From an uncultured Candidatus Poseidoniales archaeon (GTDB taxonomy: Archaea; Thermoplasmatota; Poseidoniia; Poseidoniales; Thalassarchaeaceae), in contig CATMIM010000099.1 of assembly GCA_950068635.1 (NCBI GenBank), forward strand, positions 1 to 5,526: a stretch of 5,526 bases of DNA, given 5' to 3'. Of this stretch, positions 5,375 through 5,526 are shown piece after piece; the stretch's first letter is position 1, and the number at the start of each line of letters is the position of its first letter. The notes below the pieces were generated by a model. That model searched no databases and was not told the origin of the DNA. It saw nothing but the letters and a program-made list of their open reading frames with translations. The translations under genes were made by a program, and so were the position numbers.

Positions 5375-5526
5375 TCACTCCTCCTCGTCCAGGTCGCTGG
5401 CGTCCAGCAGATCGCGCAGGCCCTCCGGCATCGATGGAATCGATTCGTGGCGGATGCGCATCTCGCCCGTCTCATCCTTCCAGACGACGCTGTTCACCTT
5501 ACCCCACTTGCCGCGGCCTGGATCCG
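5375..5526 (-). CDS. sdhA: Succinate dehydrogenase/fumarate reductase flavoprotein subunit, C-terminal fragment
   Basis: Reading leftward from the window edge, the frame with codons starting at 5524 gives 49 residues and a TGA at 5377-5375. The sequence runs from DPGRGKWGKVNSVVWKD through IPSMPEGLRDLLDA to an acidic end finishing in three glutamates. The aromatic-rich short strands followed by a 'proline-x-MPE-x-L' helix fit the extreme C-terminus of the flavoprotein family. The main support, however, is position: directly before sdhB, with 2 bases between stop and start. The FAD-binding and catalytic parts lie outside the window. The flavoprotein oxidises succinate to fumarate, or the reverse, and hands electrons to SdhB. 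Confidence 0.75.
   Translation of the reverse strand, partial: DPGRGKWGKVNSVVWKDETGEMRIRHESIPSMPEGLRDLLDASDLDEEE
5378..5386 (-). promoter_or_regulatory. sdhB: Ribosome binding site of sdhB inside the end of sdhA
   Basis: GAGGAGGAG on the minus strand encodes the last three glutamates of the flavoprotein and also matches a Shine-Dalgarno sequence, ending 5 bases before the sdhB ATG. The sdhA stop lies between it and the ATG, so terminating ribosomes could restart directly. This site decides the choice of ATG at 5372 over the GTG at 5378. Confidence 0.7.

Overview
The window looks like the chromosome of a mesophilic, GC-rich euryarchaeon, most likely a marine group II (Poseidoniales-type) archaeon. 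The strongest marker is a chromosomal protein MC1 (about 4.2 kb), a DNA-bending protein known from Methanosarcinales, haloarchaea and relatives. Further support comes from a giant lectin/Ig-like surface protein with one C-terminal membrane anchor and an acidic cytoplasmic tail, and from a stand-alone Lrp-type RAM domain gene. The genus-level placement is inference from style; no marker gene such as rRNA is present.

Layout, left to right. (1) Positions 3-3629, + strand: the C-terminal 1,200 or so codons of a large surface protein whose 5' end lies outside the window. It reads LamG lectin domain, a second beta-sandwich, the C-terminal part of a TIGR03790-like domain, a CARDB-like domain, about five Ig-like domains, a transmembrane helix and an acidic tail. 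(2) 3708-3941, +: a 77-residue stand-alone RAM (Lrp/AsnC ligand-binding) domain protein with no visible ribosome binding site. (3) 3942-4173: a comparatively AT-rich intergenic region that probably holds the MC1 promoter. (4) 4174-4437, +: the MC1 chromatin protein, followed by a strong GC hairpin with a UUCG loop and T-rich tail at 4488-4535. (5) On the - strand and convergent with MC1, succinate dehydrogenase/fumarate reductase subunits: the last 49 codons of a probable flavoprotein subunit (5375-5526) and the complete iron-sulfur subunit SdhB (4608-5372), translationally coupled.

The four loci are functionally unrelated: cell surface, small-molecule sensing, chromatin and respiration. I see no mobile element, CRISPR array, tRNA or rRNA. 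The most interesting points are the architecture of the surface protein (a lectin module apparently nested in a TIGR03790-like domain, a codon-use step inside the lectin domain, segregated glycosylation sites and regularly spaced cysteine pairs), the actinobacterial look of SdhB, and a bacterial-style terminator hairpin behind an archaeal chromatin gene. I found no convincing evidence of a new multi-gene system.
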